Program-made: the position numbers and the translations under genes
Shown here: one piece after another, positions 44,424 through 57,652 of the stretch
Position numbering within the stretch: position 1 is the stretch's first letter
Layout: each line of letters opens with the position of its first letter
Notes under the pieces: model-generated
What the model saw: the letters and a program-made list of their open reading frames with translations, nothing else
Databases searched by the model: none
What the model was told of the DNA's origin: nothing
Origin: Pomphorhynchus laevis
Taxonomy: Eukaryota; Acanthocephala; Palaeacanthocephala; Echinorhynchida; Pomphorhynchidae
Assembly (NCBI GenBank): GCA_012934845.2
Contig: WNNJ02000942.1
Location: forward strand, 1 to 64,000
Length of the DNA: 64,000 nucleotides
Direction of reading: 5' to 3'

Positions 44424-45162
44424 TATAATTATATTTTGATTCCGGTAAATTTGGAAAAACGCTTTATATTAGCTAAAAATTGACATAATTATCTGCGTTT
44501 AAACTTCATCCTATCTCTCATTTAGTGTGATCGATCATAACAATTATGATCGTTTACTTCTCGGTTCCCAAAGTTTACCTAATCAGGGTATTTTATATAA
44601 GATTATATATAACATAATATTGATCTTCTTGTCGCAATTAATAAATATCAAAACGTTAATTTAGACGATAGGAATTGCGTACACATTATTTGAGTGCCAT
44701 GAATAGAGCGTACGTTCAAATGAACATCAAACATGTGTACAAAGAAACGTATTGGGAGGAGCAAGAGCAGGTGTCTGCTGTGTGATTAGTGTTTAATTTG
44801 ATTCTGTTTAATTTATTGCATATGTAAGAATAAATTGAATTGATATCTCCTTTGCTATAAATAGTACATCAACTATAGTATATTTTATATCGTATAATAA
44901 TGTGTACGCAATTCCTATCGTCTAAATTAACGTTTTGATATTTATTAATTGCGACAAGAAAATCAATATTATGTTATATATAATCTTATATAAAATACCC
45001 TGATTAGGTAAACTTTGGGAACCGAGAAGTAAACGATCATAATGGTTATGATCGATCACACTAAACGAGAGATAGGATGAAGTTCAAACGCAGATAATTA
45101 TGTCAATTTTTAGCTAATATAAAGCGTTTTTCCAAATTTACCGGAATCAAAATATAATTATA
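44424..45162. mobile_element. Foldback element with ~266-bp inverted arms
   Basis: 44424-44690 and 44897-45162 are near-perfect reverse complements (about five differences) around a ~206-bp centre. Arms start with ATAATTATATTTTGATTCCGG. The centre has no long frame. Size and structure fit a non-autonomous DNA transposon or foldback element; the high arm identity suggests recent origin. No transposase of this family is visible. Confidence 0.75.
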
Positions 45163-45785
45163 AAATAAAAAACTCTATGTTCATGTTGTATAGTCCTTGT
45201 ATTATAAGGAAAAATAATAAAAGCGTTTATACAATACCTTTATATTTCATTAATATAAATGCATTTATATCAATGATTTAGTTTTGTAACTAATTTAAGT
45301 TTTGTTGAAGAAAAAAACATATTTGTCAAAATATTGAGTCACTTACAAGTAATCGAGTATTCAAAAGTTGCTTAGATTTGAAAGTGACATTTCTTTAATA
45401 GAATTATGTGACAGGATGCTATTATTTTATGTTATATATCAAGGGGGTCAGACAAAAGGAATACGGCGGGTCCATATTTTAATTAATTTAAATCTCGCGT
45501 TCCGCACATACCAGATTTGTTAATAAAAAATGCATTTGGATGACAATCAAAAACTTTTAGATAGTAAAGTTTTACAACAATAAAAATAAATTTTTAAACA
45601 AGAAACATATTGCAAAATAATGATTAGCCATTTAGTTTTTTACTTTAGGATTGATAGCGAGTATTTTATTCAATTAAGTTATTAAAGTTAGGATTCAAGT
45701 TTTGTGTGCCAGAAATTTTCATAATGGAAGATAAATTTTGTTCTGACATCTTTAAGATAATGGTAGATCATTAATTTTAACGATA

Positions 45786-45991
45786 ATAAATTTTATCGGT
45801 AAATAATTATTGGAGCCGAATCGAAGGAAAGAAGAAATTATTTTTGATATTTCGCTAACTTCTTTTAGCATCTTCAGAAAATGGCAATTAGATGGTAATT
45901 TTATGAAGATGCTAACAGAAATTAGCGAAATATTAAAAACAATTTCATCTTTCTTTCGATTCGGCTCCAATAATTATTTATCAATAATAAA
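45786..45991. mobile_element. MITE, TIR ATTGGAGCCGAATC
   Basis: Complete copy of the family seen at 35232: two arms (AATAATTATTGGAGCCGAATC and complement) around two facing AAGATGCTAA motifs. The two overlapping frames on opposite strands here are only the palindrome read both ways. Confidence 0.7.
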
Positions 45992-46371
45992 TTAGTATCA
46001 ACTATTTAAAATTTTATCGGTAATCAATCTAATCAGCACTTATCAATAATAAATCTTATAGATTATTAATCTTATCAATAATTATCTCATAGATTGTTAA
46101 TCTTATCAATAATTAATCTCATCGGTACTTAATCTTATCGATGATTAATTTTATAAATATATATATTTTTCGAGAGTTAATATTATCGACAATTAATCTA
46201 TTTGATAATCAATCTTAATAATCGATTTTTAATCGATAATTAAAATGGTCTATAATTAATCTTATCGGTAATTATTAGTTAATCAAAAATTAATCTGTGT
46301 AAAGATTATCATTGTCCGTATTTAATTATATTGTTAACTAATCTTATTGGTAGTTAATTTTATCGGTAAAT

Positions 46372-46425
46372 AATTATTGGAGTTGGATCAAAGAAAAGAA
46401 GAAATTATTTTTGGTAATTTTGTTC
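46372..46425. repeat. MITE left-arm fragment
   Basis: GTAAATAATTATTGGAGTTGG and ATCAAAGAAAAGAAGAAATT match the left arm of the MITE at 45786; the rest is missing. Confidence 0.6.
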
Positions 46426-46429
46426 TGAC

Positions 46430-49400
46430 AGCCTAGATGTGAAGATGTTTATATTAAGCTTCATTCATGAGGAAAGTTGTTCACAGAGATAGGTACTTTC
46501 TAACATGCATAAGACTTCCGATTCAAATATATTTATTTACATCTGTATATTTCTCTTTCTTCACATACCAATCTTAAAATGAGGTATTTTAAAAAACTAT
46601 TATTACAGTAAAAATGTTATGTGGCTTCTAAATTGTTACAACAATAACATAATGCAAAATAATGACTAGCCATTTATTTTTTACTTGAGTTCAATCTCGC
46701 TATCAATCTTGAAATGTTCAATATGACAAAGCGGGTATAGATCTGTTAACAAATTTAGTATTTACTAGAAAATCTATTAAAATCAACATTATATGTAAAT
46801 CAAAATTAGCAAAACAGGAGATGAATAAAATGTGACAATTTTTAATTAAAATGTAATAATTCAACATTATCGAGTATACAAATTAAAATTCTACATGGCT
46901 ACAAAAGTAACTGAAGGTCTAAGTAGCACAATTACATTTTATCCCACGGTTTTTTATTGGATTCCTAGTCCGCGATACACCAAACTGACGTCTTTGTCCA
47001 CAGCAGTTTAAATTTACATTCCCCATTGTAAATTAATATTTTTTAAGCAGAAATTATGTTTGATCGACTTGTAAATTTGTATTTTATTTGATAGCAACAC
47101 GAATGGGGCGTAACGACCTAATGGAACGCTAGCTTTTACTTTTTGTGATTTTGAAAAACTGTGATTTTTGATACTTTAAAAATATTTGCAAGAGGTTGTA
47201 CGAAAAAACTAACTTTCATTTTGTGTTGATAAATACAGACTACTTGACTTGTAGAAACCAAGAAGAAACATGTTTTAATTTAACCAAAACAGAAAAATTA
47301 CTATATTAAAAGCTATTGCTATTATAAGAAACAAAAACTAGTGATTAGCAAATTTATAAATGAAAAAAATTTATTCGAAATCAAAATACTATAGAACAAA
47401 ATATATTAGCATAACTATTGGTAAGTAATCGTGGCATAAAGCGTAGATTTTCAACGCTTACTACATATAAACAAAAGTTACAATTTACCATTCCAGTTGA
47501 ATACATAAATTATACTTTTTCAGCTCACTATTGAATATTAGCGCTGTTTGTTACAAGTAGCGAGAGATTTTAAAAAAGAGATTAAGCCTATCTTTTAAGG
47601 TATAAAATTTTAAACTTATTATTTTAAGTTTAATTTTAATTTGGTGAGCAATTAGATTGCAAAATATTACTCAAATTAATTATAAACCAAGTTAATTCTA
47701 GATGAAAGAAAAAAACAAATTATTTTATCGTTTTTAAATGTTAACATCATTTTGCTTAATTATATTATCTTACAGCTTAAATAAAATTCTCATTTACAAA
47801 AATATTGAGGATGAAACAAAAATTTGCTATATATTTACTGATGAAACCACTCCACTCAATATTTAGGCTTTTGACCATTTCGTCTTAAATTAATGGTTTT
47901 AAAAAGTATAAGTTAGCAAAACCATCTTTTTATAATTAAATAAATTAAAATTAAAAAAAAACTTCGTTCATTCGTGAAATTAAACCATGTATTTGTAATT
48001 GTAAAATGTGTTCTGGATAAGTCACTGGATTATGCACCTTACATATTGTTTACTTTCCAGGTTTCAATACAGTCTTACATCTTGTTTTTATATCCATATA
48101 ATGTTGCTTTACAGATCAACATTACACAGATACTATTTCAATTTATTGTCTAACAAATGCAAGCGAATAAATCTATGATAAATGTAAAACTCTGATAGGA
48201 AACACATTTTCTACAGTTGTATGCGCATTAATCATATCGAAATTGATAAAATACTACAATTATAAAGAGAATATAGCAGGCTGAGAGAAAGAAGAAAAAT
48301 AAAAGAAAACTTTTATGATTTTGAGGGATTAACCATTGCTTAAATGGGGTATCTAATATATTCAAGCTCAAGGTATGTCAATTCAAGCCCAGCCCCTTTT
48401 GACTGGATTTTCAATATAAAATATTGTAGAAATTATTAATTCCGCGACTAGGCTGTTTATGCTATGAACACGCGATTAAGATAGAGGTTGGACGTTTTAA
48501 TAAGTTTATATGGCATTTGTTATAAACACATGTCACAATTTATGCGATATTTATATAATACGTTCATATGACATTCGTCACACGCACTCACCATAAAAAT
48601 AACTCATGGCGTTAATTTATTCTACTAAATAATATTTATTTTTAATGATATGTATATATTGTTTAAGCTAAAACAATTACGTTATCTTTAAAATAAAATT
48701 TATATTTTTTTCTTAAAATAAAATGTTAACAGATTTCAAGTTTATTGATGTCTTTAAAATATTTAAACTATTATTCAAACGAGAAATTATGGAAATAGGG
48801 ATTGTGTTAATTAGCATTGATATCATTGAAATTCAACTTCACTCCCTATTAACCTCTGCAAGTAACTTACAACGAGTATTTTTTAATTCATTAATAAAAT
48901 ATAAAATACATAAATGTTATAAAACTTGCAAAAAGCTTGATATATAAAATGAATCTGGAATCGAAATATTAAAAACATCTTTAATTTTATTTGATTTAAT
49001 AAAATTAAATTTAATTTTAATTTAATGTTAATTAATCTTGGATATATCTTCATCCATTTTAAGAAAAAAGATCTATTCTGGATGCGATTTATCTATCTTC
49101 ATTTTATTTATTTCACGATAGTTATTTAATTATTTGCAAATAATCAAAACTAAATTTATATATAGAGCTCAACGGATAAAATAAATAAAATCAAACAAAA
49201 CAGAAAATGTGAATATTTAAAGTACTTTAATAATAACTTTATAAATGTACTGGAACGAAGATAGTCAAGTCGTTGATCGAAAGATCACACACGATATTTC
49301 AGTAGTTCCTGATTGTGACATATTTGCATAAGTGCCAAATCGAAAAGTTTCATGTTTCGATTGCAGTACATCTTTTAATTCCATATTAATAAATAATTTA

Positions 49401-51700
49401 AATTATTAAAATATATAACATATTAAATAAATCGTGAGAATAACGGTTAATATGTAATCAAAAAGTAAAATTAATCATAAGGATGTAATGTTTCTTTAAA
49501 GTAATTGTATTGTATATTCTATTTCTGAACACTATCAGATACTGTTTACAAATTCTGATATCAGTAAAACACTTGTTAACTGATAGACTGTTATCTAAAG
49601 GTACATAAATCAATTACAATTATAATTTAAAAATATCCTTGCAAAGATACAACAATATACACCTTGTATTAATGTAATTATTGCTTTCATTATCTGGACG
49701 TCACATTAAAATGATAAAATGGCCGGCATGTATAAACTTTGCAATCATGGTAAATGAGTCTAAATGTGTTCAATATTAGACACAACAGTCAATTTTATTG
49801 TATGTACAACGTTAATACGCAACTATTAGACACATACATATAGCACACTTCTACTTATTGAACCAACTAAATGTATGAAAAACACCTAGTATGTATTTCC
49901 TTAGCCAAACGCTACATTAATTTAAAACGACATTATATTATGAATATTTCTGTAAATTAATTTTAAAATTCAATGGCAGGAAATTAATCATTATGGTAGA
50001 TGATTTATTAAAATCAGCCTATCATTAAAGGAATAAATTATCACACAAGTAATTCCATACAAAACTACTCATGGTTTACGTTTTTTTCGTAATCGTTTTA
50101 AATATATACATTCAAATTTTCGTAATCGTTATATATATTAATTACCCATCGCTAACATATATTTTATATCAATGTTATATAATATATGATAATGTAATAT
50201 TAAAATTATAAATTATTATAATAATTTATAATAATTAATATATAATTATAAATTATTATAATTATATGATATTAAATTACTTCAGTAAATAATTTTGTAA
50301 TAATAGGACGTAAATTTACTTTTATCAAAACGTTTTTAGATAGCATAAATTGTAGAATTAATTCCAAAAGCGTGTTGCATTTGGCACCGCCATGCTAGGT
50401 TGAGGAATAGTGGCCGAAATATGATAATATTGTAGCTTCTCCAGATGACAACAAATCATTATTCTAAAACGTAGTATACTATCCATTGATCTGATCATAA
50501 AATAATGGGTATAAACATTCTTTTTAAGATATAATATTTATTTTTTTAAATTTATTTACAGTAAAATTATGTAACCTCAGTTAAGTATTTTATAAAAATT
50601 CAAAAGAATACATAACCGAATATATCATAAATGTGACTAAATGGACAAAAGTTTATGGATAAATTTTATCACGAGAATTAAAAACAAATAAATCCATTAA
50701 CCTGCTAGCATTTGCTACCAGGACAGAGAAAGTGTAGGCAAAATGATTTTACAAATATACTTTCATTAGCAAAATCGGCATATTTTAGATTTCTTTACTG
50801 CATTCGAACAGTAGAAGAGGACAGGTAATCTCGTTTACTGCTTATTTGCTTAACCTCAACTCCTCCTATCGTCACTATGTTGTAATATTTACCATTCTCT
50901 TTTCAAGAGCACGATCATCTAGGGCTTTTATCTTCTTCACAAGGGACATCATTTACAGTAACTAAGGTCGTCAGAATATTTTTCTATTCTTGATGATAAT
51001 TGCTGATGATTTTGTTTTTCAAAATATCTTAAGAGCTGAAAAATAGTGTGCTGTATTTGTATTAAAAATTTTATAGTGCAACAATCAAAAACAAAAGCAT
51101 ATATATCTTGTCGATAATGAAGAGAACGAAGCTTAGATTCAGCAAAGCTCGAAGTAGTGCATAAACCTACAATGTAAGTTCACGAACTGCTTTTTGAAAG
51201 TATTTAATTTGAAAGTTTATTTTTATACATTTTTAAATTATAGATACTAAATAATATTAGATAATATTATTTAATATTATAAAATATTATATTTAATAAT
51301 ATAGATATCTTCATATCTAATTTAATCCCATAAACAGGCGTTCTTTTTAAATTGAGATTTAAACCTTTAAATAAATATATTTACATTATATAAAACTCTA
51401 ATCAAACTATATTCATATATTATATAATTTTAGTTAATGCAATTTATAATTAGGCTACAGTATATATTCTCAAGAATGCAGTGTTTAATTTATAGATACA
51501 TTTCTAAAACTATCTATTTCGTTATATTAAAAACAATTACTTTTAGTCTATGCAATAAATACAAAATAAATCACAAATAATTACAATAAAATTCTTGACT
51601 TAAAATTGTGAACAAATTTGATTAGATATTTAAATCTGCATAAAGTTGACGAGTTTTTACTAAAATAATAAGAATAAAATAATAAGAAAAATGAGAAAAA
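46430..51700. other. Long AT-rich region, almost featureless
   Basis: Read on both strands. No exon with both splice sites and an open frame was convincing. A patch at 50820-50980 has more G+C; on the minus strand it reads ENGKYYNIVTIGGVEVK then QISSKRDYLSSSTVRMQ, interrupted upstream, which could be a lost exon. 50160-50275 is nearly pure AT with many ATTATAATT repeats. Confidence 0.4.
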
Positions 51701-51710
51701 ATAATAAGTT

Positions 51711-51790
51711 TTTTTTCTGATGATGGTAACAGAAGTTAGCAAAATATATCAATTAAAAGTTTTATTTTTTGATCCTGTTCGAAAAATTCA
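51711..51790. repeat. MITE right-half fragment
   Basis: TTCTGATGATGGTAACAGAA, GTTAGCAAAATAT and TTTTTTGATCCTGTTCG match the core and right arm of the 35232 family with substitutions. Confidence 0.5.
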
Positions 51791-52298
51791 ATAAATAAAA
51801 ATTGATAATCACATATTTACAACTAATACGATATCAAAAATACGATTTACTGTTACATTAAAAGTTTCTACTGGAAATTTAATGTGAACTGGTCAAAGCT
51901 AAATTCTATATAAGCAATGTAACATCAAAGCATTTACGTTGTCTCGATAGTGGTTAAAGGGAATGAGTTTTGACAGACAATAAGATGTACATAAGAACTG
52001 TTGTGTAATCAAGTATCGGTTCTCTTTTTCCATTCTGATCAGGATACAGAGTAATACATTAGTGAAACATTATATTTACAAAATCTACGATATTTCAGTA
52101 TGAGATCATTAAGATCGATTGATATCGAAACTGGTGATCCTGTTGCTCTTGACTGCTAGCCTACGAATACAAGATTATTAGATTTCGCACAGTATATGAA
52201 ACCTTCCATCATGATCTCCAGAAACTGCATTGTCTGATGCGGGTTATATCTTAGTCTTTTCCACATGTTGTTAACGCTGCAATTGCGGTTTTTATATT

Positions 52299-52348
52299 AT
52301 ATCGGAGCGGGGGTTAATGTTAAACAACATCAACCCCCGCTCCGATAA
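52299..52348. repeat. GC-rich hairpin
   Basis: TATCGGAGCGGGGGTTAATG and CAACCCCCGCTCCGATA can pair over about 22 bases with a tiny loop. It is striking in AT-rich surroundings and lies just 5' (plus coordinates) of the LTR-element fossil. Confidence 0.8.
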
Positions 52349-52389
52349 ACTCATATGAATTCATAAATTCATATGGTTATGATAAATTC

Positions 52390-52725
52390 ATACTTATCAC
52401 AACTCCGACACCGTTGTTGTTCCCTTGTTGGCAGAAGTAAGCCGATATATGTGCTTCATTTGGCATGATTTGACAAAAGAACTATCTTTGTCTCCACAAC
52501 TCCAACATTTTATCTCACTGCGTGCTAGTTCCTTAGTGAATGTAGCATACTGCTATGAGATCCGGTGTCTACCCCGCTCGATCACATAGACATACAATAT
52601 TTGCTAGAGTTATCAAATCTCTGTACTTGACTAGACGTTGATATAACGAAAGTTTGTTAGATAGCTTCGTTCAGCACCCCAGCGATACGTGCTAACCTCC
52701 ATAACTCCGTTACGTATGAGTGTAC
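52390..52725 (-). mobile_element. LTR retrotransposon Gag remnant (fossil)
   Basis: Minus-strand wording SVHSYVTELWRLARIAGVLN resembles the Gag capsid region of Ty3/Gypsy-like elements, and a later CWSCGDKDSS resembles a zinc knuckle. The element is clearly broken, with several interruptions in about 330 bp, and no RT, integrase or LTR was found with it. It looks old. Family assignment is tentative. Confidence 0.45.
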
Positions 52726-52763
52726 GGATTATATTATATAATATTATAATATTATATTTAATT

Positions 52764-53117
52764 AATGATCAAATTTGATGAAGCTATTGTAGTGATAATT
52801 CAGCACTCTAGATGATGTTACTAGAGATTTTCTAGTACATCATGCACTTGATTTTTAGTAATCATATAAGCCCGACGCGAAAGAATGACGAATGCCGTTT
52901 CGTCATTCTTTCGCGTCGGGCTTATATGATCACTAAAAAATTCACGCGGAATGGTATCATCATTTTAGAAATAGAAGTAAGCCGATATTAAGATACCTTG
53001 CGCTGGCATTTGCCAGTGCTTTTGCTAATGATCAAATTTGATGAAGCTATTGTAGTGATAATTCAGCACTCTAGATGATGTTACTAGAGATTTTCTAGTA
53101 CATCATGCACTTGATTC
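52764..53117. repeat. 92-bp direct repeat flanking a hairpin insertion
   Basis: AATGATCAAATTTGATGAAG and the following 72 bases at 52764-52854 recur almost unchanged at 53026-53117. Between them lie the family C palindrome (52866-52928) and a ~95-bp segment. Looks like a local tandem duplication into which, or with which, the palindrome came. Confidence 0.8.
52866..52928. repeat. Perfect hairpin from a hammerhead element (family C)
   Basis: ATAAGCCCGACGCGAAAGAA and its exact complement enclose TGACGAA/TGCCG. On the minus strand it reads as a long stem I (CGCGAAAGAAU/AUUCUUUCGCG), UGAC-GAAA, ACG-GCAUU-CGU, and the GUC site. The CUGAUGA-containing strand present in the 18637 and 53180 copies is missing, as if cut out precisely. 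Confidence 0.6.
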
Positions 53118-53179
53118 ATTAGTTGATTACCGTCTGCTAGTCCTCCCCTGCATCCAGCAGTGGGAGGGAACTTGCACTT

Positions 53180-53225
53180 ATGAGTCATAGTGATGACGAA
53201 ACAACATTCGTCATTATTTCGCGTT
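53180..53225 (+). ncRNA. Hammerhead-like fragment (family C)
   Basis: Plus strand: CUUAUGA (for CUGAUGA), stem II GUCA-UAGUGA-UGAC, GAAAC, AACAUUCGUC, AUUAUUUCGCG. Stem II is intact; the core, stem III and stem I are worn. Confidence 0.5.
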
Positions 53226-53260
53226 GGGAGAAATTTTCTCTCTATCCACGTGACGCGCTC

Positions 53261-53715
53261 TTAGTATCGTGAGCACTTCAATTGCTCGTGGTATTCAAAG
53301 CATGAAGTTGTGGATCTGCCAAGGTTCGATGAAGCGAATGCGTTAAAAACGCAGTTGTCGAATAGAGCTCGCTCCGAACGACCACCGTAGAATCGACAGC
53401 ATTCTATGTCCAGCCGTGAGTCTGGATCAGTTGTTGTGGCTGCATGCTCAAAACGAATGTTGGCGTCGACCGGATTCAACATTGGTTCGACAGATACAGT
53501 GTCGCAAATTACGGTAAGTGTCTTTGCGATTATGTCTCGTATCGAGTCCTGTCTGATCGAGGGGTGACCCCTATTGGGAAATAATGGGCAATGCTCCAGC
53601 GAAGTCGTTAAGTCGCAAGAGCAGCGAGGAGGTGCGTCTTTGCATAGCGTGTTGTAGCGCGCCGCGATGGCATTGCGAAGCGTTGCGTCGTCGGTACGAG
53701 TCTACCGATTTCTAG
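53261..53715 (-). mobile_element. REL-type retroelement fragment (C-terminal part)
   Basis: Minus strand: DALRNAIAARYNTLCK, CSCDLTTSLEHC, HPSIRQDSIRDIIAKTL, then SRLDIECCRFYGGRSERALF and DNCVFNAFASSNLG. This matches the Zn cluster and REL nuclease of the 60-63 kb element (CICGTRVSVAHSLSC, PSIRHNAVRDI, ARLDIVCSGLHGSRFERTFF, DVNVF). The fragment is GC-richer than its surroundings and truncated at both ends. The usual FDV of the nuclease reads FDN, so it is inactive. Confidence 0.75.
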
Positions 53716-54318
53716 TGGGGAACGCAAATATTATATTATATTATAATATAATTATACTATTGTACTATTATACTATTAGTTATGATATTATGTTATAGCA
53801 TAATATTTATATTAATATAATATTAATATATTATAATGTTATATTTTATATTAAATATAATATAGGCCGGAGTTTGATTGGCACGGATGAATAAAAATGG
53901 CATCATTTAAAAAAATTCAAAAAGCGTACTTATGAAGTTAAAAAAGCAAGGAATTAAAAGTCATGATTTTTTAAAAAGCATGTAAATATTGAATATAGAA
54001 TAAAATCTAAATATTTAAAATATATTATAGTATAATATTAATATAATATTAATAAATATTATATTTGGAGCAGCTTTCAGAACAGACTTCACAAAATCGG
54101 GAGTGGAAGTCACTTTTAACCACGCTGGCAAACTTAATTGATTCTGAGGAAGACGACGAATCGCTAGTTTTAGTGGGATCGGGATGTTTATGGCTTTTAA
54201 AATAGAGCAGAAAATAGTATAAAATTAATATAATATAATATATTATATTAAATATAATATGTTATGATATATTTAGGCCTTATATTTCTAAATCGTCAAG
54301 ACACGATACGAATTACAG

Positions 54319-54433
54319 GAAGCACTCAATTTTACAATGTCTTTCCTTGATTTGCATGTCTTGTCACAAGCATCCCAATCAACGATTTAAAGCATTTGAG
54401 GATCATACTTATGATGACAAGCAAGAAAAACGT
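54319..54433 (+). CDS. Host exon candidate with Cys-rich patch
   Basis: 115-nt open exon between a TTACAG acceptor and a consensus donor GTAAGT. It encodes KHSILQCLSLICMSCHKHPN then QRFKAFEDHTYDDKQEKR (phase 2 in, phase 0 out). The C..C..C..CH spacing suggests a small zinc site. The next exon candidate with matching phase is at 57653. Family not recognised. Confidence 0.45.
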
Positions 54434-54974
54434 GTAAGTTTCGAATTTAGGTTGATTCTTTACAAAAATTAAATTTGGAAATTATTATTTGACAATAATA
54501 TTCTACATTAATCCTACGTTTTGCGATAATAATTTCAAGTGATCATTTATAGTTATTCCATATTATTTAACATATTATTTTATATAATCTATTTTACGTA
54601 AATACTATTTAATGGTAAAAGTAGCATTACAATCTATAATATTAAAAAAATGAAAAAGGTTTGAGTAGAAAATCCGTTACTGTGAATTTTGTTATATAAA
54701 AAAGAAAATTTTCACAAGACTCTAAGACTCACACCGAGCTATATCAGAATAAAAATAAAATTTTAAGATTCTAGAAAGTAAGGTTTCAGAAAAGATAATG
54801 AAATGTTTACCTTTATATTGTCATTTTACCAATACGTTTTTATTTAACAATAAAGAATGAGTTGAAAATTATTCTGTAATTAGCTTCGTGACTCATAAAA
54901 CACATTTTATGAATAACTTCGTGACTGCTAATTTAATACTGCTTTATAAATATTAATAATAAATTATAAATTTC

Positions 54975-55291
54975 TCAAATGATATCATTCTATCAATATT
55001 GTGATCTAAATTTAAACTATGGTCCACAAAACGCTACTCAAGCCATTTTTGAGTATGTATTTGTGTTGTTTTTATCTACTCTTAATAGTTAGCTTGTTTG
55101 ACCCACATATAATGGGCCATATTGCATTCCACATGTTTATAATGCGATAAAATATATGTGGGTCAAACAGGCCAACCATTATAGACTAGATTAAAACAAC
55201 ACAAATACATACTCAAAAATGGCCTAAGTAGCGCCTTTGTGGACCATAGTTTAAATTTAGATCACAATATTGATGGAATGGTATCATTTGA
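54975..55291. mobile_element. Head-to-head pair of Penelope GIY-YIG fragments
   Basis: 54975-55110 and 55153-55291 are inverted copies around a short centre. The plus-strand arm reads YVGQTGQPL then TRLKQHKYILKNGLSSAFVD and HSLNLDHNID, the GIY-YIG endonuclease of a Penelope-like element (YVG, then R and H residues). Both copies are partial and broken. Confidence 0.65.
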
Positions 55292-55639
55292 ATTTAGATC
55301 ACAATATTGACTATAATACTGTTATTTCATCAAAAGAAACCAATTATTTAAATAGAAAAATTCTTGAGGATTATTACATTCATAAAAACTACAATATTAT
55401 TAAATATTGGAGTTTTCAATATTGTTAAATATTATTAATATTATCAATATTATTAAACAATTTTTTTGTTTAAATAATCTTTTCTATTTTTATTTTTATA
55501 CTTTATTTAATTTTTCTAGTACTTTTAATTATTATTTTTTATATTTTTTAATTTTTTCAAATTATTTATTTTAAATGAAAATATTATGTTTATTTATTAT
55601 GTTTATTATTGTTATGTGGATTAGATTGGCCCAGAACGA

Positions 55640-56412
55640 GAGAAGAAATACATAGGATTACCATTTATAAATAATTTTTGGAATATTAATTTCGAAAGAT
55701 TTGTTTCAAACAATAAAACATTAAATACTTTAAATAATGTTTTGTATAATAGTAAAATACCGAAGTTACACAACATTTTGAAAAAGAAACTCAAACATGA
55801 TTTAAACTTTGTTTTGAAGAGTAGACCGAATTGCTTGTTTTATGCACAAATAAAACAAGTTCTAAATTTAATGATGAGGTATATGAACAACACGATAGTC
55901 TCGCAATGGGAAATCCTCTAGCACCCATTTATTGTGAATTATATATGATAAAATGGGAATTAAATAATATCACTAAAATGGATGGAATTGTTATGTGGAT
56001 TAGATATGTTGATGATACGTTTGCTATTTGTGATAACACAATTGATGTACAGGACATACTAAGAGCAATAAATTGTTTTGATGAAAATATTCAATAGTAT
56101 TAGGAAAATTCGGATGACTGCTTTAAACTTTGTTTTGAAGAGTAGACCGAATTGCTTGTTTTATGCACAAATAAAACAAGTTCTAAATTTAATGATGAGG
56201 TATATATGATAAAATGGAAATTAAATAATATCACTAAAATGGATGGAATTGTTATGTGGATTAGATATGAGGATGATACGTTTGCTATTTGTGATAACAC
56301 AATTGATGTACAGGACATACTAAGAGCAATAAATTGTTTTGATGAAAATATTCAGTGGACAATAGTATTAGAATTAGATTATAGATTAACATGTTTAGAT
56401 GTTGTAGTTTAA
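55640..56412 (+). mobile_element. Penelope-like RT remnants with an internal tandem duplication
   Basis: Plus strand: LPFINNFWNINFERF (a connector segment), then DSLAMGNPLAPIYCELYM, MWIRYVDDTFAICD and DILRAINCFDENIQ, the catalytic palm of Penelope-like RT. The stretch 55801-56090 is repeated at 56121-56350 with a 65-base piece missing and the VDD changed in the second copy. Broken in both copies. The connector comes before the palm in the present order, so pieces have been shuffled. Confidence 0.7.
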
Positions 56413-56837
56413 ATCCTCCTAGGGAGATTTTTGATTCAAATAATTTAAGGCGAATAAAACAACCTGACTTTACGTTAAATATTTTGTGAAAATGTTGTAA
56501 ACGATTCCATTGTTTAAATAATCTTTTCTCTTTTTATTTTCATACTTTATTTAAATTTTCTAGTAATTTTAATTATTATTTTTTATATTTTTTCTAATTT
56601 TTTTAATTATCTATTTTGAATGAAAATAGTATGGTTATTATTTTTGTTTTGTTTCTAAACTATTTTGAATAGTCATTTTCGCGTTTTATGAACTTTCAAA
56701 AGTTGCCAAAATCGTATCAAAAATTCAAACAACAGTAAACGCAGCTGGTTATCGCTAATAACAGCAGTACTTGCTCAAAGAGAATGTCAGCGATCGTTTT
56801 GAATTTTTTTATATAAGCATGTACATTAAAAAATATT

Positions 56838-56925
56838 TTAATTTTCTGAAGATGCTAACAGATGTTAGTAAAATATCAATAAAAATTTACTCCTTTCTTT
56901 GATCCAGCTCCAATATTTCTTTATC
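56838..56925. repeat. MITE right-half fragment
   Basis: TTTTCTGAAGATGCTAACAG ... TTTGATCCAGCTCCAATA: core and right arm of the 35232 family. Confidence 0.6.
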
Positions 56926-56929
56926 GATA

Positions 56930-57650
56930 ATGGATCACTATCAACTAACTAAAATAAAATTTATATTAATGACTAATAAATGATTTACATTTATATTAAT
57001 ATATTAAGAAGTAGTTAATGACTTTTATTAAAAATCATTTTTTACTAAATGGCTTTCATAGTAATGACTAATATTACATGATTACTATTTAATTAATAAT
57101 ATCAAGACTTTGAGTATAAATTTATAATCCCTATAAAGTTAAATATTTTATCTTCGAAAGTTGATAACTTTGGATTGTAAGCTAAGTCTGTCTGTTTTAG
57201 AAAATCATATGATACTAAATCTACCTTACAATCATGTCACTTAATAACGAGTTTAGTGTAAACAGGCAATAAATTTTATGGGTGAACTTGATTAATTAAT
57301 CTTTTTAATGAAACTTATTCTATTCTAGAATAATAATGAGTTTGGAACTGATTTTAATTATTCAAATGTGAAACTCAATTAGGAGTTGCACTTAATTAAC
57401 ATCGTTTCACGTGTAAATTTCTATTTTCTTGGGAATGTATATCATTTGAATATCATTCATACTCGATGAGTGACGTACAAATTGTTATTTTTGTCAGTAT
57501 TTTTATTATTTATACAAGAATAAATGAAAAATATTTTATTATCGAAAAAATACTATTTTTTGTGTTTAGAAATGAGATTATTTCTAGATAACTTAATGCA
57601 ACTTTAAATAACTTAATTAAACTTTATGTTGTCTGTTATTTGTTACATTT
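56930..57650. other. AT-rich region
   Basis: No feature recognised on either strand. Confidence 0.4.
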
Positions 57651-57652
57651 AG

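Noticed and set aside
45752-45995. Two overlapping ~70-codon frames on opposite strands
   Set aside because: They are the two strands of the MITE palindrome.
49700-49760. ATG with following GTAAAT donor as a first exon
   Set aside because: Only ten codons, no partner exon, and such matches are common in this base composition.
54079-54220. Frame encoding SEQTSQNREWKSLLTTLANL as an exon
   Set aside because: Acceptor is plausible and the composition coding-like, but there is no donor and the phase does not connect with 54319.
56100-56318. Minus-strand frame opposite the Penelope RT
   Set aside because: Shadow of the duplicated RT segment.
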